Assembly (NCBI RefSeq): GCF_020215645.1
Contig: NZ_CP084058.1
Span: forward strand, 4,960,001 to 5,024,000
Direction: 5' to 3'
From: Nonomuraea gerenzanensis
Lineage (GTDB): Bacteria; Actinomycetota; Actinomycetes; Streptosporangiales; Streptosporangiaceae
Length of the DNA stretch: 64,000 nt
Both the position numbers and the translations under genes were made by a program. This document shows, piece after piece, positions 24,549 to 31,647 of this stretch. Under the pieces are notes generated by a model, which had not been told where the DNA came from, searched no databases, and saw nothing but the letters and a program-made list of their open reading frames with translations. Position 1 is the first letter of the stretch. Every line of letters begins with the position of its first letter.

Positions 24549-25772
24549 ATGTCGAACAGCGTCACCGGCGAGCTCGCCGACCTGCGGCTGCCGGTCGAGC
24601 GGGGCTGCCCGTTCGCTTCACCGGCCGCCTACGAGCGACTGCGCGAGCAGGCGCCGATCAGCGAGATCCGCCTGGCCAGCGGCGGCCGGGCGTGGTGGGT
24701 GGCCGGTCATGAGCAGGCCCGCGCCGTCCTCGCCGACCCCCGCTTCTCCTCCGACAAGCGCAAGGACGGCTTCCCGCTCTACAGCCTCGACGCGGCGACC
24801 CTCCAGCAGCTTCGCAGCCAGCCGCCGCTGATGCTCGGCATGGACGGCGCCGAACACTCCGCGGCCCGCCGCCCGGTGATCAGCGAGTTCACCGTGAAGC
24901 GGCTGGCGGCGCTGCGCCCGCGCGTCCAGGAGATCGTCGACCGGTTCGTCGGCGCCATGCTCGCCGCCGACCGGCGGCCGGTCGACCTGGTGCAGGCGCT
25001 GTCCCTGCCGGTGCCCTCCCTGGTGATCTGCGAGCTGCTCGGCGTCCCGTACGCCGACCACGACTTCTTCCAGAGCCGCACCACCAGGATGGTCAGCAGG
25101 ACCTCGATGGAGGACCGCCGGCGGGCCTTCGGCGAGCTGTACGCCTACATCGACGACCTGGTGACCCGCAAGGAGTCCGCACCGGGCGACGACCTGTTCG
25201 GCCGGCAGATCGACCGGCAGCGGCAGGAGGGCGCCGTGGACCACGAGGGCCTGGTGAGCCTGGCCTTCCTGCTGCTGACCGCCGGGCACGAGACCACGGC
25301 GAACATGATCTCGCTCGGCGTGGTCGGGCTGCTCACCCATCCGGAGCAGCTGACCCTGGTCAAGGCCGACCCCGGCAGGACGCCCATGGCCGTGGAGGAG
25401 CTGCTGCGCTACTTCTCCATCGCCGACGGGGTCACCTCCCGGCTGGCCACCGAGGACGTGGAGCTCGGCGGGGTGCGCATCAGGGCCGGCGAGGGCGTGG
25501 TCGTCTCCGGCCTGTCGGCCAACTGGGATCCGGCGGTGTTCGCGAACCCGGGCGAGCTGGACGTCGAGCGCGGCGCCCGCCACCACCTCGCCTTCGGCTT
25601 CGGCCCGCACCAGTGCCTCGGCCAGAACCTGGCCAGGATGGAGCTGCGGATCGTCTTCGACACGCTGTTCCGCCGCATCCCGGGCCTGCGGCTCGCCGTG
25701 CCGCTGGAGGAGCTGCCGTTCAAGAGCGACGCGGTCATCTACGGGGTGCACGAGCTCCCCGTCACCTGGTGA
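24549..25772 (+). CDS. cytochrome P450, CYP105-like
   Basis: A 407-residue soluble P450. ATG 24549 is preceded by GGAGG. Heme-binding motif FGFGPHQCLGQNLA with ligand Cys356; I-helix oxygen-activation motif AGHETT; K-helix EELLR; early ADPRFSSDKRKDGFP typical of CYP105-type bacterial P450s. It needs a ferredoxin and reductase, neither of which is encoded next to it. The gap to the ECF41 gene is 73 bases with no terminator, so it may belong to that sigma factor's operon. Substrate unknown. Confidence 0.92.
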   Translation: MSNSVTGELADLRLPVERGCPFASPAAYERLREQAPISEIRLASGGRAWWVAGHEQARAVLADPRFSSDKRKDGFPLYSLDAATLQQLRSQPPLMLGMDGAEHSAARRPVISEFTVKRLAALRPRVQEIVDRFVGAMLAADRRPVDLVQALSLPVPSLVICELLGVPYADHDFFQSRTTRMVSRTSMEDRRRAFGELYAYIDDLVTRKESAPGDDLFGRQIDRQRQEGAVDHEGLVSLAFLLLTAGHETTANMISLGVVGLLTHPEQLTLVKADPGRTPMAVEELLRYFSIADGVTSRLATEDVELGGVRIRAGEGVVVSGLSANWDPAVFANPGELDVERGARHHLAFGFGPHQCLGQNLARMELRIVFDTLFRRIPGLRLAVPLEELPFKSDAVIYGVHELPVTW

Positions 25773-25852
25773 GCGGGGCCGGTGGCGTGCGGGCCGCGCT
25801 GCCGCGAGTGGGCGTGCCGGTGGCGAACGGGCCGCGCTGGTCGGCGGCGCGG

Positions 25853-26080
25853 TCACGCGCTCGGCCGGGAGGCGTAGGGGAGCAGGGCCATCTCGCGGGC
25901 CGTCTTGACGGCCTTGGCGATCCGGCGCTGCTGCTGCACCGTGACGCCGGTGACGCGGCGGCTGCGGATCTTGCCCCGGTCGGAGATGAACTTGCGCAGC
26001 AGCGCGATGTCCTTGTAGTCGATGCGGTCGGCGCCCTGCAGCGGGTTGGCCTTCTTGCGCGGCACGCGGCGGTGCTTCAC
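25853..26080 (-). CDS. rpsR: 30S ribosomal protein S18, zinc-free paralogue
   Basis: A 75-residue bS18. The start is GTG 26080 (AAGGAG upstream). Its first four bases overlap the stop of the upstream COG0523 gene as GTGA, so translation is coupled. Conserved S18 core: [20 protein letters not shown], then [20 protein letters not shown]. The N-terminal cysteine motif of the zinc-binding form is absent ([17 protein letters not shown]), which marks the C-minus paralogue made under zinc starvation. Confidence 0.93.
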   Translation of the reverse strand: MKHRRVPRKKANPLQGADRIDYKDIALLRKFISDRGKIRSRRVTGVTVQQQRRIAKAVKTAREMALLPYASRPSA

Positions 26081-27219
26081 ACGTTCTCCTTGACGTTGAG
26101 AAGGGGGGCGAACGGGTCGTCGTAGCCGGCCCAGACGTCCGGCCCGGCCGCTTCCTCCTCCGCGGTGAGCAGGCAGGAGTCCAGCAGGGCGTGGAAGCGG
26201 GCCGGGTCGAGGTCGGGGCCGGTGAAGACCAGGTGCTGCACGCGGTCGCCGTACGGCCCGGCCCAGTCGAGGGAGGCGGTCAGGCGGCGGGCCGGGGAGA
26301 CCAGGTCCCAGGCGGCCTCCGGCAGGGCGGCCAGCCACGGCCCGGCGTCCTCGGCCGAGACGAGCCCGGCGACGGCGTCCCAGGCCAGCAGCTGCCCCGG
26401 GCGGGTGGCCAGCCAGAACCGGCCGCGCGAGCGGACGGACTCGGTGACCAGCTCGTCCACGGCCTCGAACAGGCGGGCCGGGTGGAGAGGGCGGCGGCTG
26501 CGCCAGACGGTGGTGACGATCTCGTCGGTGCGCGCGTCGCAGGGGAGCTGCGCGGTGGCCGGGTCCACGCGGGCGGCCAGCTCCGCCGTGCACACGGCGG
26601 CGCCGGTGACCGGGGGGAGTGAGCCGGTGGTGTGCAGCGGGGTGACGGGCGCCAGGTGGGCCAGGACGCGGCGCGACAGCTCCCGATCGTCCTCGTCGCC
26701 GCCGTGCAGGACCAGGCCGGTCGGGTATTCGAGCTGCCGGGCCAGCACGTCGGCCAGGTAGCGCTGGTCGCCGCCGGCGGCCGGTTTGCCGATCTCGGCG
26801 AGGCGCTCGCCGCGGGTCAGGTCGTCCGGCATGGCCGCGGCGTCCACGGCGGTGAGGACGGCGGTGAGCCGCAACGTCTGCCGCGCCTCCGCGCAGTCGA
26901 CGGCCTCGGCCACCGATCGCGGCTCGACCGAGTCCCACAGGTCCACGATCAGCAGCGGCGCGCCGGGCGCCAGCCTGACGAGCTGGGGGAGCAGGTCCTC
27001 GCGGACGGCGCAGGTGACGCAGCCGTGGGTCAGGCGCACGTCGGCCGTGTCCAGCACGCCGCGGCTGTCGCGCACGCCGCGCCGCACGCGGCCCCGTGTG
27101 GCCTCACCGAGGTCGTGGTGGACGGCGAGCGAGCCCGGATGCCTTGCCAGCAACCGGTCGACGGTGGCGGTGCGGGCCGTGGCGTGCAGGCCCGCGACGA
27201 GGACGACGGGGGTGGCCAA
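26077..27219 (-). CDS. COG0523/CobW-family protein of the Zur regulon, degenerate P-loop
   Basis: A 380-residue protein starting at TTG 27219, four bases after GGAGG. It matches the actinobacterial COG0523 subfamily encoded with alternative ribosomal proteins ([76 protein letters not shown]). The family CxCC metal motif is reduced to CVTC. The Walker A GxxGxGKT is replaced by [15 protein letters not shown], with no GK(S/T), so GTP binding by the usual loop is doubtful. Inferred role: zinc allocation or adaptation under zinc limitation. The upstream Zur-type box controls it together with rpsR on this strand. Confidence 0.88.
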   Translation of the reverse strand: MATPVVLVAGLHATARTATVDRLLARHPGSLAVHHDLGEATRGRVRRGVRDSRGVLDTADVRLTHGCVTCAVREDLLPQLVRLAPGAPLLIVDLWDSVEPRSVAEAVDCAEARQTLRLTAVLTAVDAAAMPDDLTRGERLAEIGKPAAGGDQRYLADVLARQLEYPTGLVLHGGDEDDRELSRRVLAHLAPVTPLHTTGSLPPVTGAAVCTAELAARVDPATAQLPCDARTDEIVTTVWRSRRPLHPARLFEAVDELVTESVRSRGRFWLATRPGQLLAWDAVAGLVSAEDAGPWLAALPEAAWDLVSPARRLTASLDWAGPYGDRVQHLVFTGPDLDPARFHALLDSCLLTAEEEAAGPDVWAGYDDPFAPLLNVKENV

Positions 27220-27239
27220 CGAACCTCCAAGTGCAGAAG

Positions 27240-27260
27240 TGATAATCGTTATCGTTATCA
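27240..27260. promoter_or_regulatory. Zur box in a bidirectional promoter region
   Basis: A 21-bp AT-rich near-palindrome in a very GC-rich background. It begins TGATAAT and ends GTTATCA, with CGTTATC repeated in the centre, so two overlapping dyads can be drawn (GATAACGATTATC type on the minus strand). It fits actinobacterial Zur sites. It lies 21 bases upstream of the COG0523 start and 60 bases upstream of the L28 start. Confidence 0.85.
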
Positions 27261-27319
27261 TGGCACAGCTCCGCACCTGCGTGTGCGGGCAGTCCGGCCA
27301 GCCCTACCGAAAGGACCTG

Positions 27320-27556
27320 ATGTCCGCCCACTGCCAGCTCACCGGCGTCCAGCCGGTCTTCGGCAACCACGTCTCCCACTCCCACCGCCGCACCCGGCGC
27401 CGGTGGAGCCCCAACATCCAGCAGCGCCGCTACTGGGTGCCGAGCGAGGGCCGCTTCGTCAAGCTCACGCTCAGCGCCCGCGCGATCAAGACCATCGACA
27501 AGATCGGCATCGAGCGGGCCGTCGCACGCATCCGGGCCAGAGGGGAGCGGATCTGA
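27320..27556 (+). CDS. rpmB: 50S ribosomal protein L28, zinc-free paralogue
   Basis: A 78-residue bL28 ([19 protein letters not shown], then [18 protein letters not shown] and [18 protein letters not shown]). ATG 27320 fits family length and has AAAGGA four bases upstream. An in-frame ATG at 27260 overlaps the Zur box and would add 20 non-family residues. Only one N-terminal Cys remains instead of the CxxC pair, so this is the C-minus form. Confidence 0.93.
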   Translation: MSAHCQLTGVQPVFGNHVSHSHRRTRRRWSPNIQQRRYWVPSEGRFVKLTLSARAIKTIDKIGIERAVARIRARGERI

Positions 27557-27855
27557 TGGCCAAGAAGAGCAAGATCGCTGCCAACGAGCGCCGCAAGGCG
27601 GTCGTCGCCCGTTACGCGGAACGGCGGGCCGAGCTGAAGGAGATCGTCCGCACGGGCACGGCGCAGCAGCGCGCGGACGCGGTCCGCGAGCTGGCCCGGC
27701 AGCCCCGCGACGCCAGCGCCACCCGCGTGCGCAACCGCGACTCCGTGGACGGCCGCCCGCGCGGGCACCTGACCAGGTTCGGGCTCTCGCGGGTACGGTT
27801 CCGCGAGATGGCGCACCGGGGCGAGCTGCCCGGCATCACGAAGGCGAGCTGGTGA
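27556..27855 (+). CDS. rpsN: 30S ribosomal protein S14, zinc-free paralogue
   Basis: A 99-residue uS14 of the long, cysteine-free type ([20 protein letters not shown] at the start; [19 protein letters not shown] and [11 protein letters not shown] at the end). Its ATG shares a base with the L28 stop (TGATG), so the genes are coupled. Many Zur operons have L33 between L28 and S14; here it is missing. Confidence 0.94.
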   Translation: MAKKSKIAANERRKAVVARYAERRAELKEIVRTGTAQQRADAVRELARQPRDASATRVRNRDSVDGRPRGHLTRFGLSRVRFREMAHRGELPGITKASW

Positions 27856-27857
27856 TC

Positions 27858-28025
27858 GTGGCCGTACCCAAGAGGAGGACCTCGCGCGGCAACACCCGGC
27901 ACCGCCGCAGCCAGTGGAAGGCCGCCGCTGCCCACCTGGTGCCGATCACGGTCGACGGGCGGGAGTTGCTCGTCCCCCGCCGTCTCGTGCGGGCCTACCG
28001 GCGCGGGCTGATCGTCGCCGGCTGA
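27858..28025 (+). CDS. rpmF: 50S ribosomal protein L32, zinc-free paralogue
   Basis: A 55-residue bL32 from GTG 27858, two bases after the S14 stop. The N-terminus [20 protein letters not shown] is the L32 signature, and the start is fixed by the family N-terminus (GTG 27852 would add two residues). The four zinc-binding cysteines of ordinary L32 are absent ([18 protein letters not shown]), so it is the C-minus form. There is no strong ribosome-binding site; coupling to S14 is likely. Last gene of the plus-strand Zur operon. Confidence 0.92.
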   Translation: MAVPKRRTSRGNTRHRRSQWKAAAAHLVPITVDGRELLVPRRLVRAYRRGLIVAG

Positions 28026-28037
28026 TCATCCAGCAGT

Positions 28038-28068
28038 GGGGCGGTCGTCGCGGGCCGGCGACCGCCCC
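28038..28068 (+). terminator. terminator of the alternative ribosomal protein operon
   Basis: Stem GGGGCGGTCG (28038-28047) / CGACCGCCCC (28059-28068) around an 11-base loop, 12 bases after the L32 stop, followed by TATTGGT. Confidence 0.85.
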
Positions 28069-28557
28069 TATTGGTCCCCCAGGTGGTGGCCCACCCGGCA
28101 AGGCCACTTTCCCCGGCCATTCAGCGCCGATCGAGCCCTTCATGAATCCTGATCGCCCATTCAGTGGAAAGCCGCAGGACGTGCGTTTTTCCGGCCGTGT
28201 GACAATGGTCCACTGAGCCGCTGCGGGCGATCATTTCACGGCGGACCGCCACTTGCGGAACTTTCGTCGCACAGGTTTCCAGCGCACTGCCCTGATCTGC
28301 GCTTTCCTTTCGTGAACCGTCCCGTTAATGACGTATTCCGCAAAAAAGGGCTTGTGCGGATTCGGATTGCCAAGCATTCTTGTGGCCGAGCAAGGCCGCC
28401 GGATCAAGATTTCCTGGGGCGGCGCACTGGGGGTTATAGAACCGACCTTTATGCGGCGCGAGCGCCTGCGTATAGCGATCTTCTCTGCGTTTCCAAGATT
28501 TGGCTCCGTGGTGGGCCGAATTTCGGCTGCGCACCATTCCTGGACGAAAGAAGGCCA
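28069..28557. other. AT-richer non-coding leader upstream of the kynurenine-type operon
   Basis: About 490 bp with clearly lower GC than its surroundings, especially 28125-28500 (runs such as TTTTT and CAAAAAAGG; many TTT/AAA triplets). It contains a direct repeat CCATTCAG (28118-28125 and 28158-28165). No convincing gene. One 48-codon minus-strand frame (28377 to 28231) has a basic C-terminus but no ribosome-binding site. Probably the long regulatory leader of the downstream operon, or a small acquired segment. Confidence 0.5.
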
Positions 28558-29277
28558 ATGCGGGACTACTCCAAGCAGGTGCTTTCCGGCGAGGGTGACA
28601 ACGACTACGCGCGCTACATGTGCACCGATGCCCTGCTCTCGCTGCAACGCCACCCCGACGAGGTGGTGCACCGTGACGAACTGCTCTTCCAGATCGTGCA
28701 CCAATCGACCGAGCTGTGGCTCAAGCTGGCCTGCGCCGAGTTGCGCGAGGCGAGCGAGCTGATCCGCCAGGGCGAGCCGGCGGCCGCCGCCCGGCTGCTG
28801 GACCGCTCGTCGTTGTCCATCGAGCTGGTCACCGGCCAGCTGGAGATGATGCGCCACCTGTCCCCGTGGAGCTTCCAGACGATCCGCACCGTGCTCGGCC
28901 ACGGGTCGGGCGCCGACTCGCCGGGCTGGCGGGGCGTGCAGCGCTGCGGCAGGGAGCTCGGCCGCGCGTTCGCCGCCCTGGCCGAGGAGCGCGGCATCGA
29001 CGTGGCCGAGCTCTACCGCAGCGCCCCGGACAGCGCCGAGCTGCGCCTGGCCGAGGCCATGATCGAGTGGGACGAGCGGGTCTCGCTGTGGCGGGTGCGG
29101 CACTACAAGGTGGCCACCCGCATCATCGGCCACGAGGTCGTCGGCACTCAGGGCACACCGGTGGACGTGCTGGCCAAGCTGATCGCCTACCGCTTCTTCC
29201 CCGAGCTGTGGCAGGTCCGTACGGAGCTGACCCGCACCGGCCCGATGGGCGACTACCACCTGGGCGAGTCCGCATGA
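28558..29277 (+). CDS. kynA: tryptophan 2,3-dioxygenase
   Basis: A 239-residue heme dioxygenase that would open the indole ring of L-Trp to N-formylkynurenine. ATG 28558 follows AAGAAGG. TDO features: YARYMCTDALLSLQ; RDELLFQIVHQSTELWLK (substrate-pocket helix); SPWSFQTIRTVLGHGSG; and the proximal heme ligand His182 in WRVRHYKVATRIIG, followed by VGTQGTPVDVL. It is shorter than the classical 280-residue enzyme. First gene of a six-gene operon; its stop overlaps the next start as ATGA. Companion enzymes for the next kynurenine steps support the call. Confidence 0.9.
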   Translation: MRDYSKQVLSGEGDNDYARYMCTDALLSLQRHPDEVVHRDELLFQIVHQSTELWLKLACAELREASELIRQGEPAAAARLLDRSSLSIELVTGQLEMMRHLSPWSFQTIRTVLGHGSGADSPGWRGVQRCGRELGRAFAALAEERGIDVAELYRSAPDSAELRLAEAMIEWDERVSLWRVRHYKVATRIIGHEVVGTQGTPVDVLAKLIAYRFFPELWQVRTELTRTGPMGDYHLGESA

Positions 29278-30404
29278 CCCCGGAAGCGTTCCGCGCCCTG
29301 TTCCCCGGCCAGCGGCGGCTGCGCCATCTGGCGAGCTGCAGCCTCGGCGCCCGCTCCACCGCCGTGGACGAGGCCATGGCGCGGATGAGCGCCGACATGG
29401 CCGAGCACGGCGCGCCGTGGGAGCTGTTCGAGCAGCAGGTGCACGAGGCCCGCGTACGGTTCGCGGCGCTGGTCGGCGCCCGCCCCGACCAGGTCGCGGT
29501 CATGCCGAACGCCTCCGTCGGCGCCTACCAGGCGGCCTCCACCATGGACTGGCGGGACCGGCCCCGGCTGATCACCACCGACCGGGAGTTCCCCTCGGTC
29601 GCGCACGTGTGGCTGGCCCAGCGCCCCAACGGCGCCGAGGTGGTCTACGCCCGTGACGCGGACGACTACGCCACCCTGATCGACGAGCGCACCCGGCTGG
29701 TGTCCGCGCCGCTGGTCGGCTACCAGGACGCGGTGCGGCTGCCGGTCGCCGAGCTGGCCCGCACGGCGCACGACGCGGGCGCGGAGCTGTTCGTGGACGC
29801 CTACCAGGCCGTCGGCGTGCAGCCGGTGGACGTGGCGGAGCTGGGCTGCGACTACCTCGTGGCGGGCACGTCGAAGTACCTGCTCGGGCTGCCGGGCCTG
29901 GCCTTCCTGTACGCCCGCCACCCCGACCGCACCGACCGCGACCCGCAGCTCACCGGCTGGTTCGGCCGGGTGAACCCGTTCGCCTTCGACCCCAGGACGC
30001 TCGACTTCCCCGCAGCGGCCACCCGCTTCCAGACCGGCACGCCCGCGTTCCCTGTCGCCTACGCCGCCAACGCGGGCCTGCGCCTGATCGGCGCCCTCGA
30101 CCTGGCCCGGGTGCGCGCGCACATCGGCGGGCTGACCGCGCTCGCCGAGGCGAGCCTGATCGAGCAGGGGGAGCGGGTCCGCCACGTGCCCCCCGAGCGG
30201 CGCGGCGCCCACGTCGGGCTGCTCACCGGCAGCCCCGCCGGCCTCACCCGCCGCCTGGCCGAACGCGGCCTCGTGGTCAGCCCGCGCGGCGACGTCGTAC
30301 GGATCTCCTTCCACTACTACAGCGACGCAGAAGACGTGGCCGCCCTGTGCGCGGCCCTCCATGAGCTGGGAGTTGCGAGTGCCCTTCATCAGAGAACGGC
30401 CTGA
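29274..30404 (+). CDS. kynureninase-like PLP enzyme (aminotransferase class V fold)
   Basis: A 376-residue fold-type I PLP enzyme, start ATG 29274 overlapping the TDO stop by four bases. Cofactor lysine Lys201 in the motif AGTSKYLLGLPG; phosphate-region motif PNASVGAYQAAS; aspartate in FVDAYQAVGVQP. Class V includes kynureninases and cysteine desulfurase-like lyases, and overall length and motifs also suit the CsdA/NifS-like branch. Beside a TDO, a KynB-type cyclase and an aromatic hydroxylase, the best inference is cleavage of kynurenine or 3-hydroxykynurenine to an anthranilate plus alanine. Substrate choice is unproven. Confidence 0.82.
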   Translation: MTPEAFRALFPGQRRLRHLASCSLGARSTAVDEAMARMSADMAEHGAPWELFEQQVHEARVRFAALVGARPDQVAVMPNASVGAYQAASTMDWRDRPRLITTDREFPSVAHVWLAQRPNGAEVVYARDADDYATLIDERTRLVSAPLVGYQDAVRLPVAELARTAHDAGAELFVDAYQAVGVQPVDVAELGCDYLVAGTSKYLLGLPGLAFLYARHPDRTDRDPQLTGWFGRVNPFAFDPRTLDFPAAATRFQTGTPAFPVAYAANAGLRLIGALDLARVRAHIGGLTALAEASLIEQGERVRHVPPERRGAHVGLLTGSPAGLTRRLAERGLVVSPRGDVVRISFHYYSDAEDVAALCAALHELGVASALHQRTA

Positions 30405-31647
30405 GACCACCGCGGACGCGATCAGCGGCTGGATCGGCGACCCGGACCCCACGTCCTTCCCGTTCGAGCAGGTGCTGAGCGTGTACCACAGCGGCGGCAA
30501 GCACTTCGTCCCCGACGAGCTGCTGCGGCGGCTCGCGGACGTGCGCGCGCTGCTGCCCGGCCTGACCCGGCCGTGGCCACACGTCGAGACGCTCGCGTTC
30601 TTCCTCGACACGGCGCTGGACAAGGCCGACGGCCGCTACGACTACCGCAGCTACCTGGCGCTGCCGCTGCTGCGGCTGCCCAGCGTGCAGGACCCGGTGG
30701 AGCAGGACCTGTTCGCCCGCTCCCGCTGCGACCGGCTGACGGTGCAGCTCGTCACCGACGCGCTCGCGTTCGAGCTGGCCGCGCTCGACGGCGGCACGGA
30801 CTGGCTGCCGCGCATGCGGCCAGACCCCGACCTGGTGGTCAAGCGCTGCAAGCACGGGCTGCGCGCGATCAGGCCCGCCCTGGAGCGCATGGCGCTGGAC
30901 GCGGGCCTGGCCGCCGCCACGCCGGTGCAGCAGGCCCGGCAGGTGTGCGAGGCGGTACGCGCGGACATGGCGCTGGACGAGCGGCGGGTGCTGCGGCTGA
31001 CCATGCTGCCGGTGGACACCATCCACGACGAGCACCTGTTCCTGCGGGTGCTGCAGACGTTCGAGACCACGTTCGCGCTGCTGGCGGTGCAGCTGCGCGG
31101 CGCGATGGAGGCGCTGTCGGCGCGGGCGGTGGAGCGGGCGCTGCACTTCCTGGCCGGGTCGGAGGCGGCGCTGCGCGAGTCGGGGCCGCTGTTCTCGATG
31201 CTGGCGACCATGCAGGTGGAATCGTTCCGCGCCTTCCGCCAGTTCACCGAGGGCGCCAGCGCCATCCAGTCCCGCAACTACAAGATCGTCGAGTCGCTGT
31301 GCCGGGAGCCGGACACCGAGCGCGTCGACTCGCCCGCCTACCAGTCGGTGCCCGAGGTGCGCGACCAGGTGCTGGCCGGGCAGCGCACGCTCGACGACGC
31401 CTACCGGGAGGCGACCGGTTCAGGCGACCTCGGCGAGAACGAGGTCGCGCGGCTGGCCGACGGCATGCGCTCCTTCGCCCGCGCGCTGCTGCGCTGGCGC
31501 AACACGCACTACCGGCTGGCGGTCCGGATGCTCGGCGAGAAGCCCGGCACCGGCTACACCGCCGGGACGCCGTACCTGAACGCCGTACGGGACATCGAGG
31601 TCTTCCGTTCCGTGGACACCGTCGAAGAGATCGTGGAGTGCCGATGA
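30379..31647 (+). CDS. second TDO-superfamily heme protein (divergent)
   Basis: About 422 residues. GTG 30379 has GGGAG six bases upstream; ATG 30361 would also be in frame but has no ribosome-binding site. Either way it overlaps the previous gene. The C-terminal half keeps the TDO/heme-dependent aromatic oxygenase pattern: TMQVESFRAFRQFTEGASA with IQSRNYK, and the likely axial His377 in WRNTHYRLAVRMLG, followed by GTGYTAGTPYL. It is much longer than the first TDO and diverges in the N-terminal substrate region. TDO-superfamily members in natural-product clusters do other heme chemistry (aromatic hydroxylation, PrnB- or MarE-type reactions). I infer a non-canonical aromatic oxygenase on a pathway intermediate. 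Alternative: an inactive partner of the first TDO. Confidence 0.75.
   Translation: MPFIRERPETTADAISGWIGDPDPTSFPFEQVLSVYHSGGKHFVPDELLRRLADVRALLPGLTRPWPHVETLAFFLDTALDKADGRYDYRSYLALPLLRLPSVQDPVEQDLFARSRCDRLTVQLVTDALAFELAALDGGTDWLPRMRPDPDLVVKRCKHGLRAIRPALERMALDAGLAAATPVQQARQVCEAVRADMALDERRVLRLTMLPVDTIHDEHLFLRVLQTFETTFALLAVQLRGAMEALSARAVERALHFLAGSEAALRESGPLFSMLATMQVESFRAFRQFTEGASAIQSRNYKIVESLCREPDTERVDSPAYQSVPEVRDQVLAGQRTLDDAYREATGSGDLGENEVARLADGMRSFARALLRWRNTHYRLAVRMLGEKPGTGYTAGTPYLNAVRDIEVFRSVDTVEEIVECR

Noticed and set aside
24549..25772. P450 as a member of the kynurenine-type cluster
   Set aside because: It is separated by the Zur-controlled ribosomal protein cluster and two terminator/operator regions, and it is linked by direction to the ECF41 gene instead.
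28231..28377. 48-codon minus-strand frame with basic C-terminus in the AT-rich leader
   Set aside because: No ribosome-binding site, no recognisable family, and composition not like a coding region of this genome. Possible, but not supported enough to call.
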